Source: SYIM01 sp041182885 | GTDB lineage: Bacteria; Pseudomonadota; Gammaproteobacteria; Burkholderiales; Burkholderiaceae_E | Direction of reading: 5' to 3' | Assembly: GCA_049423065.1 (NCBI GenBank) | Contig: JBMSQB010000030.1 | Span: forward strand, 1 to 48,515 | DNA length: 48,515 bases | Part shown: positions 1 to 15,000 of the stretch, piece after piece | How the letters are laid out: each line of letters starts with the position of its first letter | Numbering within the stretch: the first letter of the stretch is position 1 | Notes under the pieces: generated by a model | What the model was told of the DNA's origin: nothing | Database searches by the model: none | What the model saw: only the letters and a program-made list of their open reading frames with translations | Made by a program: the position numbers and the translations under genes

Positions 1-3000
1 GGAAACACGAGCCTGGGGGTGAGCGGCGGCTTCACGCTCGACATCACTGCCCCGTCCTCTCCGTTGGTGAGCCTGCCTGAGGCGCCGCTTGGGGTGTCAC
101 AGGCCGAAGCGGTCAGTCAGAGCGGAACGCCGATTCGTGTGGCATTGCCCGCGGATGCCAAGGCAGGCGACACGGTTAGCTCCGAAGTTACCCGGCCAGA
201 CGGCGGCAAAATTACCCTCAGTACGGTGCTCGGGGCTGCCGACCTGGTACAGGCAAGCGTGAGCCTGGTGATTCCGACGACCAGCCTCAATCTGGATGGC
301 CCCTGGTCCACTTCAACGACGATCATCGATGCAGCTGGAAACGTCAGCGCACCGGCCAGCGCAGGCTTCATCCTTGATGTTCAGATTCCAGCGGCGCCCG
401 CGGCGATCCTCGCGCCAGCGAGCGATACGGGCGTCCTGGGAGACGGCCTGACCCGAGACAACACACCCACACTGTCGGGGTCTGGCACCCCTGGCGACAG
501 CATCAGCATTCGTGATGCAAACGGGACAGCGATCGCGTATGCAATGGTTCAGCCAGATGGCAGTTGGTCGGCAACCGTCCCCACAGCATTACCTGACGGA
601 TTGAATACGCTGCGGGTGGTCGCCACCGATCCATTCGGCAACGACAGCACGCCAACGCTGGTGCCGATCGTCATCGACACGCAAGCGCCGGGCATCCCGT
701 CCGCGGTGCTGGCGTCATCAAGCGATTCCGGCATTCAGGGTGATGGCCGAACCAACGACGCCACCCCGACGATTCAGGGCACAGGCGCCAACCCCGGCGA
801 TACGATCACGGTCACCATGCCCGGCACCGGCGAGGTCCTGACGACCACGGTCGCTGCCGATGGATCCTGGAGCGCGACCCCTCTGCAGGCCATCGCCGAT
901 GGCACTGCCGGAACCGTACGGGTAGTCGCAAGCGATACCGCGGGCAATACCAGTGGTGAGCGGCGGGTCCCTCTGGTGATCGACATCAGCAGTCCTTCCG
1001 GGCTCATTGCCGATCTTGCGCTCTCAAGCGACACTGGCACGTCGGGTGATCGGATCACGAGCGACAGCACGCCAACCATCAGCGGTACGGGGTCACCTGG
1101 CGACACGATCACGATCAAGGACGGCGGGGTGACGCTGGGTACCGCCGTGGTGGCGGCGGACGGCAGTTGGTCGATCACGCCGAGCACCTCGCTGTCAGAC
1201 GGAACGCACCCGCTGGCAGTCACTGCAACCGACACGGCCGGCAACACCAGTGCACCGGTAACGCTTCCCATCACGATCGATACCCTCGCGCCCACCGTCG
1301 TGGTGAGCAGCGTCGCGGGCGACGCGGTCGACAACAACAGCAGCACTCCGACTCCGACCGACGGCACCTTTGACGCCGCCGAGCGAGGCGTTTCGCCCTC
1401 CAGCGTGACCACAAGGCCCGTGATCAGCGGCACGACCGATGCAGAGATCGGCCAGAGCGTCTCGATTACGCTCAATGGGCGAACGGTGCAAGCTACCGTC
1501 CAGGCGGGATCAAGCGGTCAGCCGAACGTCTGGTCAACCAGTCTGCCCGAAGCCGACGCGCTCGCGCTGAACCACGGCAACAGTTATTCCATCACTGCGT
1601 CGGTCACAGACCGTGCAGGCAATGCGGCAACCGATGCCGACAACAAGCTGGTGGCCAATACCGCTGCGCCCGACGTACCCACTGTTCTGGAGCGTTATGC
1701 GAGCACGCTCACGCCAACGCTGAGCGGCCGGGCCTTCAAGGTCGATCCCGCGAATGCATCAAACACCATTCCTCTTTCGAGCGGCGATGCCCTGGTGGTC
1801 ACCCTGGAGGGCGTTCGCTACAGCCTGACACTGGGCGGAGCGAATACGGCAACACGGCTATCCGACAATTCATCGGTCAGCGGTGGCCTGCTTGCCTACT
1901 CGGCAGGTAACTGGACGCTTGCCGTTGCACCCGGCAATCTGATTGCTGATGGTTCCTTTAACGTGGTGGTGACAGCGACCGCAGCAGGAAGCAGTCGCTC
2001 CGACATCAGTTCGCAAGAGTTGCACGTCAATCGGGTGCCGCCGGCCATCGCGCTGGCTCCGGTTTCACCTGATTCGTCAGCCCGTAGCGTGGTGAACGGA
2101 CTGGAAGATGATCAGCCGCTGACGGTTCACGGCACCACCGACGCTGAAGTTGGCGCCACGGTCACCCTGACCGGGCTCGATGGAATCGTTCGCACCGCGA
2201 CCGTCCTGGCGGGTGCTTCAGGCCAGCCCAACACCTTCAGCCTGGTGATTCCTGGTGCGCAGGTTGATCTGTTCACCGAGGGCACCAAGACACTGGCGGC
2301 AAGCGTTACCAACCGCTATGGGCTTACCAACGTCGATACCGAAAGCGTGCTGGTTGACACGGTGGCTCCGGTCGCGCCAGGCGCGGTGCTCGATCCGGCA
2401 AGCGACAGCGGACAGCAGGGTGACTCACAGACCAAGGATGACACGCCGACCTTCTCCGGCACCGGAACAGCCGGCGACACGATCACGATTCGCGATGGGG
2501 CGGGTCGCATCATTGCGTCTGCACTGGTGCAGTCTGACGGCACCTGGAGCGCAACGCCTGCTCAATCGTTGTCCGAAGGTGTCAACGCACTTCTCGTGAC
2601 CGCCACCGATCCTGCTGGCAACGCAGGCGCTGCAGCGTCGCTGTCAGTGACGATCGACACGCAGGCACCGGCAGCGCCAACCGCCATTCTGTCGCCGGCC
2701 AGCGATTCGGGGGTGACCGGAGACGGCATCACCAATGACGCAACACCCACACTGTCGGGAGCCGGCGCATCGCCCGGTGATGTAATCACCGTGACGATGC
2801 CGCTCACCGGAGAAATTCTTACTGCGGTGGTCGGCGCCAATGGCGCCTGGAGCGTCACTCCGACCCAACCCTTGCCCAATGGCGCTGCAGGCAATGCCTC
2901 GATCACAGCGACCGACGCAGCAGGCAATGTCAGCCCTGCAACCGCTCTCCCTTTGATGATCGACACGCAGGCCCCGTCGGCTGCCGGCATCTCGCTGCCC

Positions 3001-6000
3001 GAGGCGCCAGGCGGGGTTAATCGCGCAGAAGCAGACAGCAACAGCGGCACCCCGCTGGTGATCACGCTGCCTGCGGATGCCAGGGTGGGCGATACGGTCA
3101 CCACGACGGTGACCCAGCCCGGCGGTGGAACCTTGACGCTCACCACAGTCCTCTCGGCTTCGGATCTTCCCCCTGCGCAAGGTGGACAGGCTTCCGGGAG
3201 CGGGCCGTTCACGGTGACGCAGGTGATCCCCAGCAGCCGACTCTCACCCGATGGCGTATGGTCGACCAGCACATCGATCAGCGACACCGCCGGCAATGCC
3301 GGCTCACCGGCGATCGGAGCGTTCACGCTCGATACCGCAATCGTGACGCCGACCGCATCCCTTGCGCCGGCGAGCGACACGGGCACTGCCGGTGACAACC
3401 GCACCAGCGACGCGACGCCCACTTTAAGCGGCACCGGTACACCGGGCGATACGATCACGGTCAAGGATACGGCCGGCAATGTGATTGCCAGCGCTACCGT
3501 ACAACCTAACGGCAACTGGAGTGCAACCCCTCTGTCGGCCCTGCCAGATGGCTCAGCCACTCTTGAGCTGACTGCAACCGATGCCGCGGGCAATATCAGC
3601 GATCCCGTCCGGGTTCCGCTTGTGATCGATTCGACCGCACCAGCCGCCCCCGTGTTGTCGAGCGCCAGCGACAATCTGGGCCCGATCACGGGCACGCTTG
3701 TATCGGGTTCGCGCACCGATGATGCAACCCCGACCCTGGTGTTTACGGCCGAGGCTGGAACCACCGTGAGGATCTACGACGGCTCCACACTGCTCGGTGC
3801 GGCGACCGAGGGGCCGGCGGGTACCTTTACGTTTACGCCCAGCGCTGCGCTTGCCGATGGCCTCCATCGGCTGTCGGCCACAGCCAGCGACGCATCAGGC
3901 AACGCAAGCGGACCGTCCATCTCATTTCCCCTGACGATCGACACCAGCGCCCCGAACGCCCCGGTGCTGGCGAGCGCAACCGACAACGCCGGATCGCTGA
4001 CAGGCAATCTGGCTGCCGGCGCAATCACGGATGACACGACGCCCACGCTCGTGTTTACTGCCGAGGCGGGTGCGGTGGTCAAGGTGTTCGACGGGTCAAC
4101 ACTCCTTGGCGTGGCCACGGAAGGCCCGGCGGGATCATTCAGTTTTGTTCCGGCGACTGCGCTTGCCGAGGGATCGCACAGCTTTACCGCGACTGCGACG
4201 GATGCCGCTGGCAACACCAGCAGTCCATCTGCTGCGTTGGCGATCGTGATTGACGCGAGCGTGGGCAGTGCGCCGGTGCTGACCCTGGTCACCGATGATG
4301 TCGGAACCAACACGGGCACGCTGTCGGGCGGCGCTGTCACCGACGACAGCCAACCCACGCTGGTCTTGACCGCCGAACCAGGGGCTTTGGTGCGTATCTA
4401 TGACGGCACCACACTGCTGGGGGCAGCCACGGAGGGGCCCGCGGGCACCTTCACATTCACACCAACCGCTCCGCTCGTCGAAGGCGCCCACAGCCTCACA
4501 GCAACAGCAACGGATGCGGCGGGCAATGCAAGTGGCGCCTCGACTGCGTTTGCGCTGACGGTTGATGCGAGCGCGCCAGCCTCGCCTTCACTGGTGAGTG
4601 CAACCGATGATGTTGGGCCAGTCACGGGATCCGTTGCAAACGGCGGCAGCACCAACGACACGCGGCCCACGCTGGTATTCACAGCCGAGGCTGGATCGCT
4701 CGTGAAGGTATATGACGGTGCAACGCTGCTTGGCACCGCAGTTGAAGGACCCGCAGGAACCTATACGCTGACACCCGCGTCGCCGCTTGCGCAGGGCGCG
4801 CACAGCGTGACCGCCACCGCCTCGGATACCGCCGGCAACGCAAGCGCGGCATCGAGCGCCTGGGTGATCACCGTTGACACCGCAGCTCCTGTTGCGCCGG
4901 TTCTCACCTCAATCTCGGACGATCAGGGCTCGGCAACGGGTTCACTCGCGAGCGGCGCAAGTACAGACGACGCGACGCCCACACTGGTATTGACTGCCGA
5001 AGCCGGCAGCACGGTGCAAATCTACGATGGGTCGACGCTTCTCGGATCAGCCACCGAAGGGCCAGCCGGAACCTTCACGTTTACGCCGGGCTCTGCGCTT
5101 GCCGACGGGGCGCACAGCTTTACAGCGGTTGCGACCGATGCAGCAGGAAACACGGGCCCCGCATCCAGTGCGTTTCCCATCGTGATCGATACCACCGCAC
5201 CCGGTAACCCAGTCCTGGTGAGTGTGACGGACGACATCAGCCCCGCCACCGGCCCGCTTGCGAGCGGGGGGCGCACGAACGACACGCAACCCACATTGGT
5301 GTTCACCGCCGAGCCGGGGTCAACGGTCAGTGTCTACGACGGCTCGACGCTGCTGGGCGTTGCGAACGAGGGCCCTGCAGGAACATTCACGTTCATGCCG
5401 GCGCTTGCCTTGTCTGAGGGGTTGCACAGCTTCAGCGCAACCGCCAGCGACGCCTCCGGCAACACCAGCGGCTCGTCCACCGCGTTTGCCGTGACAATCG
5501 ATACCACTGCGCCTGCCGCGCCTGCGCTGGTGAGCGGCACCGACGATGTTGGCCCGGTCACCGGGGCCATTACGAGCGGCGGTTCAACCAACGATGCCCA
5601 GCCAGCCATGGTGTTCACGGCCGAGGCAGGTTCGACGGTCAAGGTCTACGACGGCGCAACGCTGCTCGGCACCGCAACCGAAGGCCCGGCGGGACGGTTT
5701 ACCTTCACACCAAGCGCCCCACTTGGCGACGGCCCACATAGTTTCACCGCAACCGCAACCGATATCTCGGGCAATACGAGCGGCGCATCGACCGCGCTGC
5801 CCATCACCATTGATACGGCAGCGCCTTCTTCGCCTGTGATGGTGTCCGCAGCCGATGATGTGAGCCCGCTTACCGGTTCGCTCGCGAGCGGCTCGTCAAC
5901 CAACGACGCAAGCCCGACGCTATCCCTGACTGCTGAACCCGGCAGCACTGTTCGGATCTATCGGGCGGGCACGCTGCTTGGCACGGCGGTCGAGGACCCC

Positions 6001-9000
6001 AGCAGCCCCGGAAACTTCAGCTTTACCCCGGCGACGGCACTCGCCGACGGCCTCTACAGCCTGACCGCTACGGCGACCGATTCAGCCGGCAACCCAAGCA
6101 GTGCATCGGCGGTATTCAACCTGACGGTCGATACAACCACTCCCGCGGCTCCCGCAGCCGATGTGGCGGCTGCAAGCGATACCGGGTCGAGCAATTCCGA
6201 CAATGTAACCAGCGACACCACGCCGACAATTTCCGGTACCGGCGCAACTCCTGGCGACACGATCAAAATCAGGGATGGGGGTGGTACGGTCATTGCCACC
6301 GCAACCGTGCAGTCTGATGGGAGCTGGAGCGCCACGCCGTCCAGTGCCTTGCCCGATGGCAGCACCACGCTCTCGGTCACCGCCACCGATGCAGCAGGAA
6401 ATGAGGGCGCGGCCACGTCCGTACCGATTGCGATCGATTCGGCAGCGCCAGCGACGCCAACGGTCAACGCCACGACCAGCAACACCTTGTCGCCTGTGCT
6501 GTCGGGAACGGCGGTGGTGGCATCTGGCGAGTCATTACGCATCGCGGTCAACGGGGCAATCTTCTCCGTCGTACCGAACGCGCAGGGTGTGTGGAGTCTG
6601 GACCTCGGTCAAGCCAGCCCGGTGAGCGGCACGCTGGCCGCGTTTGTTGACGGCCTGACCTATTCGGTGACGGCAACCGTTACCGATACCGCAGGCAATT
6701 CAGCGAGCGACACCACGCAAAGCGAACTGCTCGTCAATACGAACGCACCGGACACCACCGCTCCGGCTGCGCCAATTCTCACCAGCGCGGCCGACAATGC
6801 GGGCGCACAGACAGGCTCGCTCAGCACGGGCGCCACGACTGACGATTCAACGCCAACGCTTGTCTTTACCGCCGAAGCCGGCGCAGTCGTTGCGGTTTAT
6901 GACGGTACGACGCTGTTGGGCACTGCCACCGAAGGCCCGTCGGGCAGATTTACATTCACCCCTGCGACCGCGTTGGCCGACGGCGCGCACAGCTTCACGG
7001 CCATCGCAACCGACGCTGCCAACAACAGCAGCGCGGCATCAACGGCATTTGCCATTACAGTCGACACGACTGCACCCAGTGCACCGTCTGCGGTGCTCGA
7101 TGCTGCAAGCGACAGCGGTACCCAGGGCGATCGGATCACCAGCGATACGACACCCACCCTGTCCGGAACCGGAACCGCGGGCGATACGATCACGGTCAAG
7201 GACGCGCAGGGCAATGTGATCGCCACCGCCACGGTTCAGAGCAACGGTTCGTGGAGTGCCACGCCGCTTGTCGCCCTGCCAGAGGGCGTCAATACACTGT
7301 CGATCACCGAAACGGATCAGGTTGGCAACGCGAGTACGGCGACGACCTTGCCGATCACGATCGATACCACCGCACCGGTCGCGCCATCGGCGGTCCTGGA
7401 CCCGTCCAGCGACACGGGTGTAACGGGCGACTCAAAGACGAATGACGCGACGCCCACGCTCTCGGGCACTGGAAGCGCAGGCGATACGATCACCATCAAG
7501 GATGCTTCTGGCAGCGTGATCGCTTCGGCGATCGTGCAGCCCGACGGGAGCTGGACTGCAACGCCAGTCGCCGCCTTGCCAGAGGGACTGAACACCCTGT
7601 CGATCACTGCGACCGATCCGGCAGGCAATGCTGGACCGGCCACCGCCTTGGCGATCACCCTGGACACCACGGCTCCGGCCTCGCCCGCAGCCCTCCTGGA
7701 TGCGTCGAGCGACTCGGGCGTCACGGGCGACTCCCGGACCAACGACACCACACCGACGTTATCGGGCACCGGTTCGGCGGGCGATACGATCGCCGTCAAG
7801 GATGCTGCCGGCAACGTCATTGCAACCGCCACCGTTCAGTCAAACGGGACCTGGTCAGCAACCCCCGCAACTGCATTGCCCGAGGGGCTGAATTCGTTGG
7901 CGGTGACCGCGACCGATTCGGCAGGCAACGTCAGCACTCCCACCGCCTTGCCCATCACCATCGACACCACCGGACCGACCGCGCCGGTCGTCACCGCACA
8001 GACAACGAACGACACGACGCCGGTCATCGCGGGGACTGCAGTTCTCGCCGCAGGTGACACGCTCAGCGTCACGGTCAACGGTGCGACGTATGCGGTGGTG
8101 CCGGGTGCTGGAGGCGCCTGGAGTCTGGATCTGGGCACCGCGACGCCAACGAGCGGGACACTCACCCCGTTGACGGACGGCCTGATTTCGGTGACGGCGA
8201 CCGCGCGTGATGCGGCGGGCAATACCACGTCGGATGTGACCACCGGCGAGTTGCGCCTTGATACCGCTCCCCCGGCGACACCCACTGTCGCATCGCTCAC
8301 CACCAGCGACACCACACCGGTGATCACGGGAACCGCGGTGCTCGCAGCCGGCGAGACCCTGCGCGTGACTGTCCATGGCGCGACGTATTCCGTTGCGCCA
8401 GCGTCGAATGGCAACTGGACCCTGGACCTGCAAACGGCAACGCCAGTGAGCGGTACGCTGGGCACGTTTGCGAACAACCAGAGCTACGCGGTCGACGCAT
8501 CCTCGGTCGATTCAGCCGGCAACATCGCAAGCGACGCCACCACCAGCGAGTTGGCGATCGACCTCAACGCATTGTCTGGACAGCTGGCTGCAACCAGCGA
8601 TACCGGCGTTCTGGGAGATCAGATCACCGGTGACAACACGCCCACCATCGAAGGCGTGACTGGCCCAGGTGCGACGGTGACGATTCGGGACAGCCTCAAC
8701 AACGTGGTCGCCACGGTGGTTGCCAACGCCACGACAGGACTCTGGAGTGTTGATACCTCAACATTGCCGGACGGGGCGCAGACGCTTGCCCTGAGCGACT
8801 CCACTGGCAAAACCTTTTCGCTTGGGCTCACGATCGATGCCACCGCGCCCGCGACGCCCACGCTGGTGAGCGTGACAGACAACGTACCCGGCGCAGCTGC
8901 GCTGATGACCAGTGGCGCTTCGACCGATGACACCACCCCGACCCTGGTGTTCACGGCCGAGGCCGGCTCAACCCTCAGGGTTTATCACGGCACGACGCTC

Positions 9001-12000
9001 CTGGGCACTGCGACCGAGGGCCCGTCGGGCACCTTCACCTTCACTCCCTCCCCGGCCTTGGCCGATGGCGCCTATGCATTCAATGCAAAGGCAACCGATA
9101 CCGCGGGCAACACCAGCGGCGCCACCGCGAATTTCAATCTGACGATCGATACCAGCGCGCCCAACGCGCCTGTTCTGGTCAGCGTGACGGACGACGTTGC
9201 GGGCACGACCGGTACGCTTTCGAGTGGCGCGACCACCAATGACGCGCGCCCAACGCTCCAGTTCACCGCGGAGGTCGGCGCCACCGTTCAGGTGTTCGAT
9301 GGCAGTACCTTGCTCGGCACGGCAACCGAAAGCAGCTCGTCGCCGGGTACCTTTACGTTCACACCATCGTCGGCGCTCACCGACGGCGCGCACAGCTTCA
9401 CCGCAAAAGCAACCGATCAAGCGGGCAATGCCGGTGCAAGCAGCAGCAGTTTTTCCCTCACGGTCGATACCAGCGCGCCCTCAGCGCCGACCGTGGCCCT
9501 GACCGAAGCCCCCAACGATGTCAACTCAACCGAGGCCCTGAGCAACAGTGGCACCCCGCTCGTTGTCACGCTGCCAGCCGATGCGCGGGTGGGCGATACC
9601 GTCACAACAACGCTCACACGACCGAACGGTACCTCCACCACGCTCACATCGACGCTGCTCGCGGCGGATCTGCCGCCGGCGCAGGGCGGCACCGCAACCG
9701 GGAGCGGGCCGTTCACGATTACTCAGGTGCTGCCCTCTAGCGAGTTGAGCACTGCCAACAACGGTGCCTGGACCAGCAGCACCACGATCACGGACCCCAA
9801 CGGCAACACTGGTACGGCCGCTGCGGGCAGCTTCACACTCGATACCGTCGCGCCCACCGCGCCGACGGTCACCGCGGCGACGGTAGCGACCGTTTTGCCC
9901 ACGATCGCCGGCACCGCAGTGGCCAGCCAGGCGCTGACAGTCAGCATCGGTACTGCCACCTACTCGGTCACTGCCGACAGTTCAGGTCAGTGGTCACTCG
10001 ATCTTGCCACTGCCACGCCTTCCAGCGGCACCGCGCCGGTGCTGGTCGATGGTCAGAGCTACTCGGTCACCGCCACTTCAACCGATACGGCAGGCAATTC
10101 CGCGAGCGACACCACATCCAACGAACTGACGATCCAGTTGGTCGTTGCAAGCATCGCGATCACCAGTGACCCCGACAATCTCACCAACGACACCACACCG
10201 CTCATCACAGGCACCAGCTCGCTCGGTACGACGCCTGTCACCGTGAGCTTCGGCGATGCCACCTACACCGTCACACCAGACAGCGGCGGCAATTGGACGC
10301 TCGATACCGGCACCGCAACGCCGGTATCGGGTTTCTTCAGTCCGAATGTCAATGGCAGCAATGCCGTCGTCGCGAGCGTTCGATCGCCCAGTGGCACGCG
10401 GGTCACTGCCACGCAGGATTTGGTGATCGACACCGCCGCGGCGGTGATTTCCGTGACCAGTGTGTCCGGAGACTCGGTAAGTGCGACCGGTAGCGGCACA
10501 TTTGATCTGGCCGAGCGCGGATTTGACGCAACGAGCTACACGCTCAATTCAAGCGTCACAACGCTGCCCGTGATCAGCGGCACAACCGATGCGCCAGCCG
10601 GACAAACGGTGACCGTCACCTTGAACCGGGTGGATTACACGGCCACCGTGCTGGCGGGCGCCGGCAGCAATACCTGGAGTATCACGTTAACCGACGCTGC
10701 GGCACGCGCGCTCAACCACGGCGGCTCATACTCGATTGCGGCCCGGGTAAGCGATGCAGCAGGCAACATCGGCTATGACCTCGACAACGGCCTGGCGATC
10801 AACGTGGCGCCACCCGATGTACCGACGGTGGTCTCGCAAACCGCGGGCACCACCACGCCTACGCTCACCGGTTCGGCCTTGAAGAAGGTTGTGTCGACTG
10901 CCGCCGAGACCACTGCGGGTGCGAGCGGTACGGCCGAAGTTCAGACGCTCAGCAATCTTGCCAATGCGCTCGGCGCCAACCAGAGGGTGACGCTGGCAGT
11001 GGGCGGCACAAGTCTCGTGACCGCGGCGCTGGATTCCAGCCCCACGGTGGCTGAGCTTGCCGCGGCGCTGGTTGCAGCCACCGGGTACAGCGCGGCACCG
11101 TTCACGGTGGCTGCCAGCAGCAACAACCTGGTGCTGACCTGGAAGACCCCGGGCGTGGTCAACGACACCGCCAGTCTGACCAGCTTCCGCTCGCTGGAAA
11201 CCGGTGATGTTCTGAACATTGCAATCAAGGACAGCGCAGGCACGACCACTCTGTCGAGCACTGCGCTGACCATTGGCGGCAGCAGCACGCCCGCAGGGCT
11301 CTCCTATGACGCAGCAACCGGCGGTTGGACGCTGGCCGTTGGCGCCGCTGCGAACCTGTTGGCGGGCAACACCTACAACGTCGAGGCGAGCACGTCGGTT
11401 GCAAGCGGTGGCACCACGGTCACGCGCAGCGACGTGAGCAGCCTCGAGCTCACGATCATGGCTTCTCCTTCGATCGCGAGCATTCCTGAAGCAGCGTCGG
11501 GCAGCTTGCTCAACGCTGCCGAAGCCCAAAGCGACGGGGGGACGACCGTCAATGTGTCACTTGCAGGGACCGGCGCCGTGGCGGGCCAGGTGCTGGTGGT
11601 GAGCTGGGGCGCGCAAACGCTGAACTATCTGATCACGGCGGCGGACGTGACTGCCGGTACGGCTGCAGTCAACGTTCCCACGGCGGTTCTGCAGGCTGAA
11701 ACCCCTGACAACACTACCGAGACGATCGCGGTATCGGTCAGATTGGAAGGCGCCTCCAGCGCCTCGCAGAATGTTGTGATCAACTTCATCCGACCCTCTG
11801 CGCCGACGATCAACAATGCCCTCTGGACAGCGTCCGGCGCGGCCAACAGCAGCGATGTCAGCGGTATCGGCGAGGCCGTCTACGACATCAATTCGGCGAC
11901 GCACGCAAGCGGTGGCACAACCGACAATGTGCTGTATCTGTCCGAGACTGCGGCATTGGGCTCGACGGTCGCCGCGGGGACAATCGTTCGCGTTCAATTG

Positions 12001-15000
12001 CCCACCTCAGGGTCCAATCTGCCGGTCGCAGGCGACAGCCTGACGGTGAACTTCGGCAGCCAGGCTTTCAACGCGGGGTTGATCTCGTCGGCCCACATCA
12101 CCACCAAGTATGTCGATGTGACGCTGCCCGACACGGTGCTGCTGACACAGCCCTACGGCACGGTGTCGGTGTCGGCGCAGATCGTGAGTGCGGCAACGGG
12201 GAGCCCGTCGCTTGCCAAACCGGTGTCAATCCAGTGGGCGTGGGATCTGCCGCTGGCGAAGCCTGCGGCCTCCCAATACGGCTTTGCCATCAATGGGGTG
12301 TCGGCCAACGACCTGAGCAGCTATCAGGTAGGCAATATCGGCGACTTCAATGGCGACGGTTACGACGACATCGCCATCACCGCCCCCCAGAGCGATACCA
12401 ATGGGATCAGCAACAACGGGGCAACGTTCGTCGTGTACGGAAAGCCCGGTCTTCAGAACGTGGAGTTGAGCGGGTTGTCGGCGGGTGGTTCCAGCCAAGG
12501 CTTCATGATCCGTGGCGGGCTGGCAGGTGGCTATCTTGGCTATGCGGTATCCAGCGCAGGTGACACCAACGGTGACGGCCTGGCCGACCTGCTGGTGGCA
12601 TCCACGCAGTCGGCAACCGACAACCTGCTTTGGCCGAATACCGGTAATGCGAATGCCCGTACCTTTGTGATTTTCGGGACCAACAGCAACGCCACGATCA
12701 ACCTGTCTTCGCTTGCGTCGTCACAGGGCTACTCGATTCAGAACGACTCCACGCGCTTTGGCAATGCAGTCTCGCCGGCGGGCGACGTCAACGCCGATGG
12801 CTTTGACGACTTGCTGATCGCGCGCGGCAACATGTCGGCGCCCGCCTCGCCTTCAGGCGCGTTCATCCTGTACGGGACCAGCGAGGCGCGAAGCAATCTC
12901 CAGATGGTCGATCGCACATCGGCGCCGCCTTCAGCCGGTTTCTACCTGGCCAGTGGCATCAATACGGCCGACGACAACTACGGTTATGCGGTCAGTGGTG
13001 GAGGAGATCTCAACGGCGATGGCTTCGACGACGTGCTGGCCAGCATGGGCGGCAGTGGTCTGGCGGTGCTCTATGGCGGAAGTACCCGTTCGCAGACCAT
13101 CAGCATGACGCAGCTGAGCGTGGCTGCGAATTCCGCGGGCTTCATCATCACCGACTGGATGAGCAGCGGCACCGACGGCGTCAAATCGCGACCACTTGCG
13201 ATGCTGGGCGATGTGAATGGCGACGGCCTGGTCGATATCGGGATCAAGAACAACTCATCGGTTGGCATCATCTTCGGAAAGTCGGGGCGCTTTGGTGCGT
13301 TTGCGATCAGCACCCTGACCGCTGCCGGCGAGGGCTTCACCATCCAGGGTTCACCGACAAACGTCACCAGCATCGGCGACTTCAACGGCGATGGCCTGGG
13401 CGATCTTCTGGTCACCGCGCCAACCGCTTCGGTGGGCACGCTCACCCAGGCCGGCAAGCAATACCTCATCTACGGCAAAACCGGCAGTGCGTCGATCAGT
13501 CTGAGCACGCTGGCTGCGAGCGAAGGGTTCGTTATCCGCGGTGAGACCACCGACGATTTCTCCGGTTATGCAGCCTCTGCGGCGGGCGACGTCAATGGTG
13601 ACGGTCTTGCCGACCTGCTGATAGGAAGCTACGGATCGGACCCCAACGGCAAGACGATGGCGGGCCGAACCTATGTGGTGTTCGGCGGTGTGTCGGATTT
13701 GCAGTCGATGGTTTTCCAGGCGGGCAACGGCGATGTGATCGGAATTTCGTCTGCTGACACCTTGACCGGCACAGCGGGCGCCAACCAGATCATTGGCGGC
13801 GATGGAAACGATACGTTGATCGGTGCCGGCGGTGCGGATGTGCTGTACGGCGGGCGCGGCGACGACAGTTTTGTGCTCAACGCTGACAACATCACGCTCC
13901 TTGCACGGAACACCGGCAACAGCAGCCAGGCTGTGATGCGGGTCGATGGCGGAAGCGGTCTCGATACGCTGCGACCCGCGGCCAACCTCGATCTCACGCA
14001 AATTCGCGATGCCGCGCTTCGCAGCATCGAACGTATCGACCTTGTCAGCGCCAACCTTGAGCTGCGCGTGAATGCGCGCGAGGTGATCAATCTCACCGGC
14101 CGCGACAACATCTACAACACCTTGACCGGCTACACCGCCACCGCAACTGGCGGAGCGCTTGGCTGGGGCACAAGCGAGCTCGGCAACCAGCTGCTGGTCG
14201 ATGGCGACGCCAACGATCTGCTGGTCCTGGGCGGCAACTGGTTCAATCTGGGCAGCGTGGAGAGCAGCAACAGCGGGGCAACGCGAACCTACAAGGTGCT
14301 GCAAAGCGGTAGCGCCACCGCTCAGGTCTTGGTCGATGATCGGATTCAGCTGTCGATGCCGCCCGCAATTGCCACAGGGCTCAATGAACTGCCCGGTGGC
14401 CTCACGCTGTCCGAGGCGCAAAGTGCCGGGGGTACCACCTTACGAATCAGCCTGCTGGGTACCGGCGCCGCCAGCGGAGACACGCTGCGCCTCACGTATG
14501 GCAGCCAAACCTTCAACGCCACGGTCTCTTCTTCGGACGCGAGCAACAGTTACCTCGATATCAGCCTCACCACTGCGCAACTGTTCACCGCTGTGGCGAA
14601 CGGCACCAGCAATACGGTCAATGCTCAGGTGCTGTTGATTCGCGGCGGCACCACCTTGTCGAGCTCAGACCTCACGCCGATTGCCTCCAACTTCATCACG
14701 CCAACAGCACCGATCATCTCGAGCACCGCCTGGAGCAGCAGCGGCACCAGCTCGACCAGCGGCATTCCCGAGGCGCTGAACAACGCCCGCTATACCAGTT
14801 TCACCGCGACCACCGCTGGCAGCCCATCTGCCGACAACACACTCTATTTTTCCGAGGTCAGCAACAGCACGGATGCGGGCACCTGGGTACGGGTGCAGAT
14901 TCCCACCGCCGGCACATCGGGCGCCACGGTGCCTGCGGTGGCTGGCGACAGCGTGGTCATCAATTGGGGCAGCCAGTCCAGTGCGGCGAGTGTCACGTTG

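Larger units (their letters stand above)
1..11460 (+). repeat. Array of about 34 Ig-like modules within the giant protein
   Basis: Module boundaries are marked by a recurring (I/V/L)DTxAPxAP motif, and each module ends with an (A/T)DxAGN turn before the next boundary. At least four sub-types are mixed: SDTGxxGDxxTxDxTPT modules (about 100 residues), TDDxGxxTGxLxxGxxTDD modules (104 residues), IPEAxxGVNxAEA-type modules and shorter TPVIxGTAVLAAGE modules. The sub-types resemble Bap-type bacterial Ig-like domains (Big_13-like). They form a long stalk in known giant adhesins. The last part (about 10800-11460) is less regular and holds a larger insert with NANQRVTLAVGG-like sequence. Counting used boundary motifs by eye, so the total may be off by one or two. 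Confidence 0.85.

Noticed and set aside
774..3764. Long antisense open frames (e.g. 774-1475, 2562-3764) opposite the giant gene
   Set aside because: They are Val/Ala/Ser-rich mirror images of the Ig-like repeats in a GC-rich region with few stops; no start signal or domain is seen.
3625..6126. Regularly spaced repeats considered as a CRISPR-like array
   Set aside because: The spacing is 312 bp, units are coding throughout and no short conserved repeat with unique spacers exists.
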